Below the pieces are notes generated by a model. That model searched no databases. It worked only from the letters and a program-made list of their open reading frames with translations, and was not told the DNA's origin. Below, in pieces: positions 1 to 11,005 of a stretch of 64,000 nt of DNA. How positions within the stretch are numbered: position 1 is the first letter of the stretch; each line of letters opens with the position of its first letter. Position numbers and translations under genes: made by a program. The stretch lies in assembly GCA_964017145.1 (NCBI GenBank), contig OZ024850.1:3325618-3389617 (forward strand), written 5' to 3'. Source of the DNA: Agrocybe praecox. Lineage: Eukaryota; Basidiomycota; Agaricomycetes; Agaricales; Agrocybaceae.

Positions 1-58
1 TCGTTCAGCTCGCGCAGTAGAGTCCAGTTCATATTGTGGCCCTATCTTTCTTTCTTAG

Positions 59-1485
59 GATACCCCGAACCCGGAAAGACGACGGTTTACGATGCCTCAG
101 AAACGATCGATCCTGATACCGTCCCTCTTGACGGAGGGTTCTTGATTAAGACCCTTGAATTCTCCATTGACCCTTATATGAGAGGCCGTATGCGCCATCC
201 GTCTGTAAAATCATATTCTCCCCCATTCGCACTCGGAGAAAAGTGAATCATAGCCTTATCTGATCCGCATTTCTTATGATGTTCTAACATGTACGCCGCA
301 GTTTATATTCTCATGGTGTCGGCGTGGTTGTTCGTTCAGAAAATTCTTCAGTGAAAGCCGGAGATCATCTTTATGGGGTTCTCGGTGAGTATTCGATATT
401 ATTATCTTTCAAAACCGCACTAATGCAAAATTACAACGATAATAAGAACACAGGCACTATATTGTAAAGAAAGATCTCGGAGTACTTGAGATCATCGACA
501 ATCCTAACAACCTACCCTGGTCCACCTTCCTTGGCGTACTGGGAATGCCAGGTCAGAAACTCTTTTATTTTTTGTCTTTAAATGTATTAATAACCAAGTA
601 AAGGTAAAACCTCATATTACGCTTGGAAGGAATATTCGAAAGCGAAGAAGGTATCTGACAATCATTCTGTGTTTCTCTGGTTGGCTTATGTACCAAATAT
701 TCAGGGAGAGACGGTATTCGTGTCCACTGGAGCTGGCCCAGTCGGATCGTGAGTCCGAATATATGATCTCCCATTTACTGATTCTCAAACCAGATCATAA
801 AGCCTCGTCATCCAGCTGGCTAAGAGGGATGGATTGAAAGTGATTGCTTCCGCCGGCTCGGAGGAAAAGGTGCAATTCATGAAGGAAATTGGCGCAGACG
901 TCGCTTTCAACTACAAGACGACCAGCACCAAGGATGTTCTCGTGAAAGAAGGTCCTATCGATATGTGAGTATTTGCAGCGGTGTATAGCCCTGCATGTTT
1001 TTGATTCCGAGAATGTTATAGCTACTGGGATAACGTGGGTGGAGAAACTTTAGATGCCGCATTAAAAGAAATGGCTCTTAATGGTCGTATCATTGTAAGT
1101 CAGATCAATGCTGGTACTTCCAATCATCAATTTCTGCTTTCCCATTAGATATGTGGAATGATTTCTGGGTATAACAACGGACACGCGACTGGTATTAAGG
1201 TATGTTCACTTCTCCGATACTGATGAAAGCTTTTTTATTGACGTCCCTCAGAACTTGTACGAAATGATTGCGAAGTCCCTTACGATCAACGGGTTTGTCG
1301 TTGGTCGTCTGGAAGACAGTCATGGCGCCGACTTCCGTGCCACTGTACCGCCTCTCGTCGCCTCTGGGGAAATAAAACACAGAGAGCATATCTGGAACGG
1401 CTTAGAAACTATCGGAGATGTTATTTTGGCTGTTCAGAAGGGAACGAACACTGCGAAAGCAATCGTCCACGTCGCTGACGGGTAA
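59..1485 (+). CDS. MDR-family NADP-dependent oxidoreductase (alkenal/prostaglandin reductase-like), 5' partial
   Basis: This is the 3' part of a zinc-independent medium-chain dehydrogenase of the leukotriene B4 dehydrogenase / alkenal reductase group. That family reduces the C=C bond of enals and enones with NADPH, probably in the cytosol. The first visible exon follows a TTAG acceptor at 55-58 and encodes YPEPGKTTVYD; exon 1 lies outside the window. Family landmarks are SIDPYMRGRM (substrate domain), the cofactor-loop sequence STGAGPVGS near 728-750, then AGSEEKVQFMKEIGADVAFNYK, and a final exon with RLEDSHGADF and a TAA stop at 1483-1485. Several GT-AG introns interrupt it. The exon pattern and residues closely match the next gene, so the two form a tandem paralogous pair about 440 bp apart. 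The exact substrate cannot be read from sequence. Confidence 0.85.
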
Positions 1486-1924
1486 TTTTATAATGTAAAT
1501 ATATTTTCCGCCAATATATAAATGCTGGGCTCGAAGGTCTGTTCCCAGTGCTGATCTATTCCACAGAGATTAGATCAGATTAGGTTATAAATGTTGCGGA
1601 CATTGCCACAAATCCAAAAATAGTACTTACTGTAGTTGTGCGTGACGGCCATCAAGCCACTTTTGACCTTCAAACCCGTACCCATTTCTGTTCCATTCTG
1701 CATCCACATGTGCTGACTAAAGACTTACTAATCAAAGCTCGCATTCATCGGATGGCTGGTAGATGCGTCATCGGATGCACCGTTAATCGCTCGACCATGC
1801 ACCAGACCTCAAGGTATAAATTGGAAGAGTCTATGGCGGGTCTCGATCAGAAAGATCCTCTACTATTCTGAAACACACTTCTTGTTCATTTTATTTTCCA
1901 ACAATCTTTGAAGAAAACCTCACA
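1486..1924. promoter_or_regulatory. Intergenic spacer with TATA box upstream of the second oxidoreductase
   Basis: This gap separates the tandem oxidoreductase genes. A TATAAA sits at 1815-1820, about 105 bp before the ATG at 1925, and is a plausible core promoter element. A 77-codon open frame at 1638-1871 overlaps the TATA box and resembles nothing I know, so I do not call it a gene. Confidence 0.45.
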
Positions 1925-3500
1925 ATGCCAGCTGTAATCAACAGACGAGTACTTTTCAATGCTGTACCGGACGGTTAGTGTCACATTAATATTTAGTTTC
2001 CCCATTGACTTATCTTTTGAATTTTATCATTTAGGTGTACTTCCAGACGCAGGCAAAACTGTCAAATATGATACCTCAGGCATTGACTTAGATAGCGTAT
2101 CTCTCGAGGGTGGAGCCCTAGTCAAGCTCCTCGAGCTCTCTATCGACCCTTACATCGTCGGACGGATGGTCGCCGCAAAAGGTGGCTCACCCATCCCACC
2201 GTACACTATCGGTCAACCGTAAGCAAGGAATTGTCTCTGAGCTCATTTTTGCATAAGTTGATATCTGATTTGTTTCTCATAAACTCAAGGGTTGAGAGCT
2301 TTGGGGTTGGTATTGTTGTACGTTCAGAGGCCAAATCTCTAAAGGCGGGAGACCATGTTTACGGAAACTTCGGTGCGTCAAGAAATTTTGACTCCTACGC
2401 CTTATGCAATAACTCCTGATAAATCTTCAAGAATTTGCCAACTACTCGATCAGAACAGCAGCGCAACTTGCTATCCCACCACTTAGCCTCAAGGTTCTGG
2501 ACAATGCAGAGAAAATTCCCTGGTCAGCCTTTCTAGGCGTCTTAGGGCTTTCCGGTGCGTCTAAAAAATGTTCCTATTTTGGACCGTTGCACTTAGATTA
2601 TATTCAGGGTTAACCGGATTCTGCGGATGGAAAGAGCATGCACACCCAAAGAGAGTGAGTAATTACAATATTCAAGCCTCACTACGATGTATAACTCGTT
2701 GTGATAGGGAGAGACCGCTTTCGTGTCCACTGGAGCAGGAGGAGTCGGATCGTGAGGGTTCTTTCACATGTCGTAATCTGACAAGAGTCTTATTCTTTTC
2801 TTCTATAGACTCGTTATCCAGCTGGCCAAGCTAGATGGCTTAAGAGTGATAGCGTCTGCAGGGTCGGACGAGAAGGTCCAGTTCATGAAAGAGATCGGCG
2901 CCGACGTGGCCTTTAACTACAAGACCACGAAAACGGAAGATGTGTTGGCTAAGGAAGGACCTATCGATATGTACGTATCTATTTCCAACATCTTGATGCC
3001 TTACTAAAGCAACTATTTACAGATACTATGATAATGTTGGCGGGGCAACGTTGGATGCGGCACTCGGAGCTGCGAACCTGCGTGCCAGATTCATCGTAAG
3101 TCTTTTTACTGTTATTTAACATGGCCCGACAAGGGAATTAATATCCAACACAGGAATGTGGTATGATAGCTGCAATCGAAAACCAGTCTGCTGGAGTAGT
3201 AAAGGTTCGCTACTATTTTATTCTCTCATGTTTTTTTGGCGCGCTTCTGAAGGACGTCCTTCGTAGAATCTCTTCGCCGTCATAGCTAAATCCATTTCCT
3301 TGAACGGATTCACCGTTGACCAACTGGAAAATAAGCATGGATCAGAGTTTGCAAAAACTATCCCGCCCCTCGTTGCTTCGGGACAAATCAAGTACAAGGA
3401 ACACTCATGGAATGGGCTGGATAGGTTTGAAGAGGGACTCTTGTCGTTGTTCAATGGTACCAACGAAGGAAAAGCTATAATTCACGTCGCGGATGAGTAG
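1925..3500 (+). CDS. MDR-family NADP-dependent oxidoreductase (alkenal/prostaglandin reductase-like)
   Basis: A complete ten-exon model joins 1925-1973, 2035-2218, 2290-2372, 2432-2554, 2608-2654, 2708-2751, 2809-2970, 3023-3095, 3154-3204 and 3267-3500. It gives an uninterrupted 349-residue protein, normal for single-domain NADPH-dependent alkenal/prostaglandin reductases. The ATG starts MPAVINRRVLFNAVPDG, a typical N-terminus for the family. Visible landmarks are LSIDPYIVGRM, the glycine-rich cofactor loop GAGGVG at residues 171-176, and AGSDEKVQFMKEIGADVAFNYK downstream. There is no zinc-binding cysteine cluster, as expected for this subgroup. It probably reduces reactive alpha,beta-unsaturated carbonyls with NADPH. 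It is the tandem paralog of the gene ending at 1485. One weak point is the loop encoded by exons 5-6, where GCGWKEHAHPKRGET replaces the usual more conserved sequence. Confidence 0.9.
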
Positions 3501-3923
3501 GGACGTATTTGTAACAAAGGTCTATATAATATCTTCATATTTACCACAAATTTCCCAATAAGCTCAGGTATAACGGATGATACAAAAGTGATCTAAACAT
3601 AGGAATACACGCATACAAAATAGCTGTTGATGTGATAATAATATCTACAATGCGTCAGTGATGTATAATACAAATTAAAACAAAAAAGTAACAACGGTAC
3701 CATGAAATAGAAGGGAGTTACAAAGATTGGCCCTCATCTAAGCTCAGATTACGCGACGCGACTGACGCGACTCAGCACGTGAGATGAAAAGCAGGGCATA
3801 AAATTTAGATTATATAATCTGGTGATGGCCGCGAAAGCTAGGCGCGCGTGAGAATCTATTTTGAGCGCAGTGGCACCAAAGTGGCACAGCACGTTGAGCT
3901 ACTGCCAACCTAACAAGACGCTC
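3501..3923. other. Intergenic, no gene seen
   Basis: A+T-rich 3' flank of the oxidoreductase followed by unique sequence. An open frame on the minus strand (3810-4115) is the antisense of the RTA1 relic. I see no other feature. Confidence 0.5.
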
Positions 3924-4849
3924 ACGTAGTTTTAATATCCGACACCGTCTTCCATAGCCCTTCCCGACTGTATGCGTCCTTTGCATTATTGGAGAGATTC
4001 TTGGGTAGTCCGCGAGACTATGGTCCGGCTTTAATCCGAATCCCATCGAGTCAAAAAAATATTCTACATACCTTTCCAGATTCAAATTACTTGCACTGTC
4101 ATTTCTCCCACCCATTCATGGCTGTGAATTTTATTATTTCTGGAAGTTTGATTAAGAGCCTAGGTTTTCAGTACAGTCGTTTGGACCCGAAATGGTGCAT
4201 GTACCTTTCAGTCCTACGCATATTCATACTAACACAAGTGAATATTACCCCTACAGACGCCCTAATATTCTGCGCGTTGTGGCAGCGCGATCTGCTACGA
4301 TCCCTCGGATTAGATAGCAACATATTAGATCTAGAGATATTGCCGGTGAATTTAATGTCAGCTGTGTACGCTGGCTACCAAGAATACACACACCTTCTAA
4401 CGAGACATCCACTGCGGGTGGCAGATTGGAATGCTAGAACGTGGGACCTCATCATCCAGTCCGTAGGAGGGATATAGCTGCAGCGTCGAGCAGACGTGAT
4501 GACGCGGACTTGGTAAGATATTCAAGCCAATTTACTCAGGGTGCATATACACAGCATGGTCGGAGGAATCATCTTTCAGGTCGTGGCACTCGCTCTTTTC
4601 CTGATATTTGCTGTAGAGTTCCTTATCCGGTACTACTATGATAAACCTATCCATTTCAGTAATACACTTTACCTTTCACTGTTGTCCGAATATTTTTGCA
4701 CGTAGGCGCTCACAAGCCTTGGCCCAATTGTATTTTACGCTACGGTAGTCGCGATCGTCATGGCTACCATGACATTGGTCCATTCTGGACATTTTCTCCC
4801 GGATCTAGCAATCCCGAGTGAAGAGGAGCTCGAGTTGAAAGATATTTAG
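3924..4849 (+). pseudogene. Decayed RTA1-type lipid-translocating exporter
   Basis: This is a relic of an RTA1/RTM1-family seven-transmembrane protein. It aligns in order with the intact RTA1 gene at 11006-12348. At 3924-4010 the translation reads NIRHRLP, stop, PFPTVCVLCIIGEILG, stop, SARLWS, against IRYRLYWLIPTVCLCGMGELIGW-AGRLWS in the intact copy; both stops are TAG where the intact copy has TGG or an aligned W codon. Further matches in shifted frames are LIKSLGFQYSRLDPKWC near 4150-4200, WDLIIQSVGG near 4443-4470, GGIIFQVVALALF near 4562-4602 and ATVVAIVMATMTLVHSGHFL before a TAG at 4847. About 150 bp without counterpart interrupts the copy near 4290-4440. At least two nonsense changes and several frameshifts make it non-functional. 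Confidence 0.8.
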
Positions 4850-4932
4850 GTGGGAAAGTTAAGTCCACGGGAAGGAAGGCTAGACGTTTTGGAATTGATT
4901 CATTACCTTTGAAAGATGATATCGAGCGCTCT

Positions 4933-5195
4933 AAGTAATTAAACTACTGATCTTCGCCCGATGGCATTCCTTCCGCACAACCTGTATTCAACCAACTTCC
5001 AGCCTGTCCCAGTGCTAAAATTAGTCAAAGTTCCTCCATTCTTCTTCCGTCTATCGCGAATCAACTGGTATTTGGCCCCATCGAAAAATTCGAAGCACAT
5101 GCTCGGTTCGGCCTGTCTAACCAACTACAAAAATGGGCCGACTTCTTTGGAGACTGGACCTCGATCAATGTTCTTGTCTCATATAAATAGCTCTA
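4933..5195 (+). pseudogene. Unrecognised coding-like fragment, probably a gene relic
   Basis: From about 4945 one frame stays open to a TAA near 5190 and reads like protein, for example LPSIANQLVFGPIEKFEAHA and QKWADFFGDWTSINVLVSY. It has no ATG and follows a TGA. Neighbouring frames stay partly open to about 5420. I do not recognise it with confidence. A small membrane-protein family such as DUF1772 is possible but unproven. Its position next to a dead RTA1 copy supports decay rather than a living gene. Confidence 0.25.
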
Positions 5196-5420
5196 TAAAT
5201 TATAATGCTCGGAGTCGCTGTTACTTATGCATGGCAGTATCCGCTCTAAGCTTCTGGTGGTATGTGGCTATTTATAGATTGTGTATCATCGATGTCGTGG
5301 TCGTCGGATCTTTGTGTTCAGCCTTGGCCCTTTCTAGATGGCTCCTCGCAATGGTATTACGCCGTGCTAGATTCATATTCGCAGCCAGTGGAGAAATCAA
5401 TGTTACGACTACTTAGCTAG

Positions 5421-6300
5421 TAAGTCATAAAAAACGTATTAATTCCTAGCTGATTCGCTACATGACCTCGCCACGGCAACAGATATATTCAACTATGCAC
5501 ATGTGAGGCCTTGAGGCCTGATAGGTACGCGATGCCTCACTGGCAGCTTCTTGAAAAGCAAGAAAGAAGGTACGGTTGACATCACGCATCGAAGGTGGGG
5601 GTGGGGAAATTTGTATCTATTTTCGAGGCTGTCCGGTTATTCTATTTACCCGGCCCTCCTTCTTTGCATAATGTCCTTAAGAAATGTCAGTCTTCCCGGT
5701 CGTATTCGGTGCAGCGGTGGTGTTAATACAGCGTGGATAAGTTCAATATCTAATCGATGGAACGCAAAATACGTCTATTGCGTACGAATCTTTTTTATCA
5801 CGGCGACACTTACTATGGCCACCTGAACATGATCTATTAATAGCCTACCAAATTGGTCGGGTAGATAACTCCATTCTCCTAGTCTCTGTTGAATTGGTGA
5901 GGGAAGATAATAATCGTGAATGATTCATGAAACACTAATTATAAGAGAACAAAGATACATATGTAGCTTGTCTTTCAGACATTGAAAAGATGGTGAGAGG
6001 AACTAGGATGGAACTAGGCAGCTTCCTCCCCAGGTCCGACTCGTGAGTATTATGCCGATTCACGGTAACTGCCAAAGATCATTGGAGTAGCTTAAGCGAG
6101 AGAATGAAAGCTTTTGATGCGGATGTACTCTATTTATAAATAAATACTCCAGCTTAAGAGCCATACGTGATTGAGTGGGGTTCGACAAGCTCTTCCCCGC
6201 TTCCTCCACTTTCCCACTTTCCTCCACTACCGCTTCCTTTTTTCCGCTAGAGAAGCAGGCATCGTCGACCACAAGTTCTCTGAGTTGAGCCTAACACAAG
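5421..6300. promoter_or_regulatory. Upstream region of the JEN-type transporter with TATA box
   Basis: There is no convincing gene here; an open frame at 5551-5826 is unsupported. A TATAAATA at 6135-6142 lies about 160 bp before the transporter ATG and is a candidate core promoter. A pyrimidine-rich tract at about 6190-6250 follows, common before fungal start sites. Confidence 0.4.
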
Positions 6301-8751
6301 ATGGCTCCTTATTTCATGCGCAACTTGGTTCCGCAACGGGAGAGGAGACAGAGCGCAAGACCGTTCTTTACGGTACTTATGGAAGTGACCTGGTTACAAT
6401 GGGCAATGTTTTTCTCGGGGTGAGTACGCACACCTTACGAATATTTGGCTCATCTAGCGTGGTATGGGGCCTATATCTAACTTATATTATATTTTATATC
6501 ATATTTGCCGATAATCAACGTTCGACGTTCATAGTTGGCTTGCATGGACTTGCGATGCCATCGATTTCTTCTCTGTTTCACTCAGTGTCACCCACTTACA
6601 AACACAGTTCAACAGATCTACCCATGATATTGTATGTTCCGTAACTTTTCTTTGCCTAATATGTCTAAGCGCATTTTAGACGACAGCTATCACATTGACA
6701 CTCCTCTTCCGTTCCGTTGGCGCGGTTAGTGCATATTTCCCCCTGAAATGCCTGAAACGTTTCTAGTCACTAACATTCTACCCGACAGGTCGTCTTTGGA
6801 ATTCTTTCAGATCGATTTGGACGCAAATGGCCCCTTATTATAAATCTAATCATCGTCGCCATTCTGGAGCTCGGCGCCGGATTTGTACAGACATTCCAGC
6901 AGTTCCTTGCTCTTCGTTCCTTATTCGGTATCGGAATGGGTGGAATCTGGGGATTGGCGGCCGCCACGGCTCTTGAGAACCTGCCTGTCGAGCTACGAGG
7001 CATAGCCTCCGGATTCTTGCAGGAAGGCTACGCCGTCGGGTACCTCATCGCAGCCGTGATTAATTTATTCCTCGTACCTGAGGTCAGCTCTAGCTGGAGG
7101 GCGTTATTCTGGACTGCATCGGGAATCAGTCTCTTCGCTGCATTCATCAGAATGCTGTTGCCAGAGAGTGAGGTCTTCTTGAAGGCGAAGGCAATCGACA
7201 GCGCGAGAGGACATAGCACTTCCCACAAAACTAAAGTTTTCATTAAGGAAACGAAGGCCATGCTGAAGAAACATTGGATTCTATGCATTTACGCTTGCTT
7301 GCTTATGACCGGTAAGTCGTAGGTTCATTTGTTTTGCCATAACAGTTAGGCATTTCCAGCCACGACCCCGTCGCATATGTCTTTTCCGTCCTTTCATTTG
7401 TCCTGATACTGACATAACTCTCCCGTCGCTCTTCCTAGGTTTCAACTTCCTCTCTCACGGATCTCAGGTACGTCTCTACATTTGTTCCTTCCTTCCTGAA
7501 CCTTGAAATAAACTCTGACAACCACCAATTTGGTCTGTGATAACCGTAGGACTTGTACCCCACATACCTCACCGCATCCAAGGGATTCACGTCCCACGAT
7601 GCCACAGTTGCTACTATCATTGGAAACTGTGTACGTTTGTCTTCCTTATGTTGAACGTCTACCCAGACACATCCGGATCATGAACCCGAAGCTTACATGT
7701 TTTTATGACACAGGGTGCAGTTGCTGGTGGAGTTTTTGCTGGATGGTTAAGTCAATACTTGGGAAGGCGATTGACGATTGTGTGAGTATGCTGCCACTAT
7801 TTTATTCAGCGTAACTAAATTACCCCTTTTTAACCAGTTTACACTGTTTACTCATTGGAGGTACGCTCACCCGGCTACATTCCCATATTTCTGATCGAAT
7901 ACCAATCTATTATTAGCTTTCATTCCTCTATGGATTCTGCCGTCCTCGTTTGCCGGTCTCTCTGCAGGAGCTTTCTTCATCCAATTTGGTGTCCAAGGCG
8001 CTTGGGGAGTTGTATGTTTTTTCTCTCTTCATTGTCATTCTGTTACTTGAGCTCCGTATACTTATTTCCTATTAGATTCCTATCCAATTGGCAGAAATGT
8101 CTCCACCAGCTTTCCGAGCTACCTTCCCGGGTGTGGCGTATCAGATAGGAAACGTAAATATTTGAGCTTATTCGCCCCATATGAGTAGTATGCTAACATA
8201 TCAATAGATGGTTTCATCCGCCTCAGCCCAAATCGAAGCTAGTACGTCGCCCATATCATTTATCCACCCTGACGCGACTGATCAATTATCTGTTTATAGC
8301 GGGCGGTGAACATTTAAGGACTACAATTATTGAAAATGGGAAAGTAACAGATGTTCCCGACTATGCAACTGTGGGTCATCATTTTATTTGCTTAACAGCG
8401 TTCAGAATCCTTTGGTGTTTAACGATGGTCTCAAACTTCACAGGTCCAAGGTATCCTGATCGGAGTAGTTACTGCCTTTGTGATCGTCGTCACCATTCTC
8501 GGTCCTGAGTATGTCGTTCATCCGCCACTAATCATCTTGACTGCCCTGTATACTCATCATTATTTACATCCAGAAATCACGGATCGCACTTCGAGAAGCA
8601 CCGTGCCGCATTCTTGGAAGGCGCAGCAGAGGACGACGCCGTCATCGAAGATGACGATGTTGCTGTTAATAATAGGAGAGAACAAGGAAGCGAAGGACCT
8701 TCCGGAAGGGATAGTGGAAGCGTCGTTGACGAGAAAAACGAAAAGGCCTGA
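6301..8751 (+). CDS. JEN1: JEN-type monocarboxylate:H+ symporter (major facilitator superfamily)
   Basis: The 14-exon model joins 6301-6419, 6535-6631, 6680-6724, 6789-7311, 7439-7467, 7550-7630, 7714-7781, 7838-7860, 7917-8011, 8076-8153, 8208-8241, 8300-8370, 8444-8508 and 8574-8751. It gives an open 501-residue protein. Residues 264-276, NFLSHGSQDLYPT, exactly fit the JEN signature N-x-x-S/T-H-x-S/T-Q-D-x-x-x-T, which in yeast Jen1 lies in a transmembrane helix and is needed for lactate/pyruvate uptake. The MFS loop 2-3 motif is seen as GILSDRFGRKWP, and GFLQEGYAVGYLIAA follows. The tail is acidic and Ser/Glu-rich, a likely site of post-translational control. It should sit in the plasma membrane and import lactate, pyruvate or a dicarboxylate with protons. 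A paralog lies at 13009-15305. Substrate preference is not decidable here. Confidence 0.92.
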
Positions 8752-9142
8752 GTTTTTCTACTTCGTTCGTTGTTGTGATTTGATGGCTCAAATTCGCTCT
8801 GGATGTAATGATTTTTCTCCCTTTGTATTATAGTTTTCTTGATGATTATGATGTTGTAACGAATCAATTTGTTCACTAAAGAAGAGAACATTGCGAGAAA
8901 TTAAATATCTGACATACAATTGAATTTGAATTTTGAAGTGTAATGAATAAAACATAGGTACGCGGTAGAAAGACTGAGAAAATTACAAATTATTAGGAAG
9001 AACGTTATATGGAGATATCTACTGACATGAAACTTCTTAATATACTGAGGGTGCAAAACGTTTTATAAGGTAAGACACCAACCTAGGAATTATCCTAACA
9101 AAAGGTCTAAGAACTAGGGAGATTCCCTGGTCGGATGGAGAG
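8752..9142. other. Short convergent intergenic region
   Basis: A+T-rich spacer between the 3' ends of the convergent transporter and the serine-rich gene. No further feature seen. Confidence 0.5.
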
Positions 9143-10489
9143 CTACGAGATTCTTTTTTGTAGAACATAAGGACCAGATATTACTGGCCTTGCTGGCTTC
9201 TGAGGTGACGGAGGATTTGTGTTCGATTTCTTGTTGAAATTCGGGTATCGAATTTTTGTTAATATCGAAGAGGCAGAAGGCTCAAGGGGAGGATTCCTTT
9301 TGAGAACAGCAGACTTACGAGGAGATGACTTCTGTGCTGGGATGTGTACAGAACCATATGCACTTCTCGTATTTTCTGGGATAGGAGTGGATACCATTTT
9401 CAATTTAGAACCAGCGGGATTATTGGCCTCAGTAGCATCGTCATCATAAATCGCCTCTTGCGAAGCCGTGCGATCAATGGAATCGGCATTTATCAGCTTT
9501 CTCTTCCCTCGAAGTAAGTTGTTCAAGTCATGCCATGCCATGCCACCCGATTTTTTGGTTGGTAGGTCTGAAATACCGTACTGTTGAGCAGGAAAAGGGT
9601 CCTCAAAGTCAAGAACCGATGACGTTTCGATCGAACTACTCGTCCCATTTTCGCTCTCATTTGCATCAAGCGCCACACCAACGCATAGCGTAGCGAAAGA
9701 GCTTTCAGAATTAGGTATTTCGGATGTAAGCGTCTCTTCACTAAATTCGTTTGATACCATAGTATTCCGGGAGCTGTGCTGAGACGTCGTTGCACTTTCC
9801 TGGCTATACATCGAGGGTGTGGAACCGGACAGAATACTAGATCTAGGCCAATAATGAGGCTGCGAGCTTAGACTGTTACTATTATAGCTCATCGAGGTAC
9901 TGGCCAAGGCTCCCACAATTTGACGAAAAATGGAATCTATCCTGGACTGAATAGTATCCCTTTCGGACGGGGGTTCGATCCGGGCAGGTATCACAGCACT
10001 CGATTCTCGAGCGTGCATAGCGGAGGAGTAGTACTGTAGGTGACTTTCATAGTCAAGTATTGGGTACAGATACTCATCGGATGCATGTTCCAAAGGCGTT
10101 TCTGTCGGAACCAATGATTCCTCGAACATCGAAATTCTCAAGGAGATGCGATCAGGGGGGAAAGGGGGCCCGCTGTACCTAGAGGTATGGGTTCCGTCTG
10201 GCTGGGGGGTAAACTGACCGACATAGATCTGGTTCTCGTCAGCTGGACGTCCAAGAACGGAGAACGAGATAGGTGTTTCTACTGAATCATGGGTGGCGGT
10301 CCATGAAAGTTGTATATCAGGGGAGGCAGGCCTACTACGACAGAAGATTGGCCTTATAGAATCTGAAGGAGAAGCTTCTCGAACTATTTGGCCTTCGTAC
10401 ACTGCTGCAGTAGTGGCTGAGAAAGACCGCTGTCGTCGAGGAAGGTGGGAGGCTTCTGTGGCGTCGATAGGAGTAAATTGGAGTGGCAT
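9143..10489 (-). CDS. Hypothetical serine/threonine-rich protein
   Basis: This is a single uninterrupted 448-codon frame in a region where other genes are intron-rich. I do not recognise the family. The first part (residues about 55-130) has a beta-rich, possibly folded character, with IQLSWTATHDSVETPISFSV and a stretch on either side of YVGQFTPQPDGTHTSRY. Residues about 200-290 are serine-rich. The C-terminal third is basic and proline/serine-rich (KSSPRKSAVLKRNPP, PPSPQKPARP), as in disordered signalling or cytoskeletal regulators. No signal peptide or transmembrane helix is evident. It starts MPLQFTPIDATEASHLPRRQ and ends KRIS. It is convergent with the JEN transporter upstream and co-directional with RTA1. 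Length and composition make chance unlikely, but an upstream exon cannot be excluded. Confidence 0.7.
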   Translation of the reverse strand: MPLQFTPIDATEASHLPRRQRSFSATTAAVYEGQIVREASPSDSIRPIFCRSRPASPDIQLSWTATHDSVETPISFSVLGRPADENQIYVGQFTPQPDGTHTSRYSGPPFPPDRISLRISMFEESLVPTETPLEHASDEYLYPILDYESHLQYYSSAMHARESSAVIPARIEPPSERDTIQSRIDSIFRQIVGALASTSMSYNSNSLSSQPHYWPRSSILSGSTPSMYSQESATTSQHSSRNTMVSNEFSEETLTSEIPNSESSFATLCVGVALDANESENGTSSSIETSSVLDFEDPFPAQQYGISDLPTKKSGGMAWHDLNNLLRGKRKLINADSIDRTASQEAIYDDDATEANNPAGSKLKMVSTPIPENTRSAYGSVHIPAQKSSPRKSAVLKRNPPLEPSASSILTKIRYPNFNKKSNTNPPSPQKPARPVISGPYVLQKRIS

Positions 10490-11005
10490 TATAAGGTGAA
10501 TGAAAAATGCTGGCGCTGGTATGTGGAGTGGCTAAACCCCTTGAGTTAAAAAGAGGCGCCAAAGGCCTCAGATACTATGATGAGATAATGGGAGCCGGAC
10601 ACATACATGACGTGAAAAGTTGGGCGTTTATAAATGGGGAATATTTGTGCATATTGATACACGTACTTATTATCATTGGACAATGCGGCATAATAACATG
10701 GACACGCCAAGTCATGCGTGGCCATTATATTAAGTACACGTCCTACCTCCTAGTATAAGCCACACGGCAAAAAGCTACAAAAGGACAGACCTTAGGTTCA
10801 ACAGACTCAGTAACAATTACAACAAGGGGCGATTATATGAAGCAAGCTCATGATAGTAGATTGCCCGCAATATTGTGCTCTAATTTTCCTTTACAGAATA
10901 CAATTATGCAAATTAGCTATGAATCTAGTCGACAGGCCAGAGAAGTGTTCTTCCAGTATCAAAGCACTGAAAAGGTATCTATATCATACATAAAAACAAG
11001 AAGAT
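10490..11005. other. Intergenic, no gene seen
   Basis: This stretch lies between the serine-rich gene start and the RTA1 stop. The small open frames on both strands look incidental. It should contain the promoter of the minus-strand gene ending at 9143; I see no clear element. Confidence 0.4.

Noticed and set aside
1638..1871. 77-codon open frame between the oxidoreductases
   Set aside because: It overlaps the probable TATA box of the downstream gene and has no domain or splice support.
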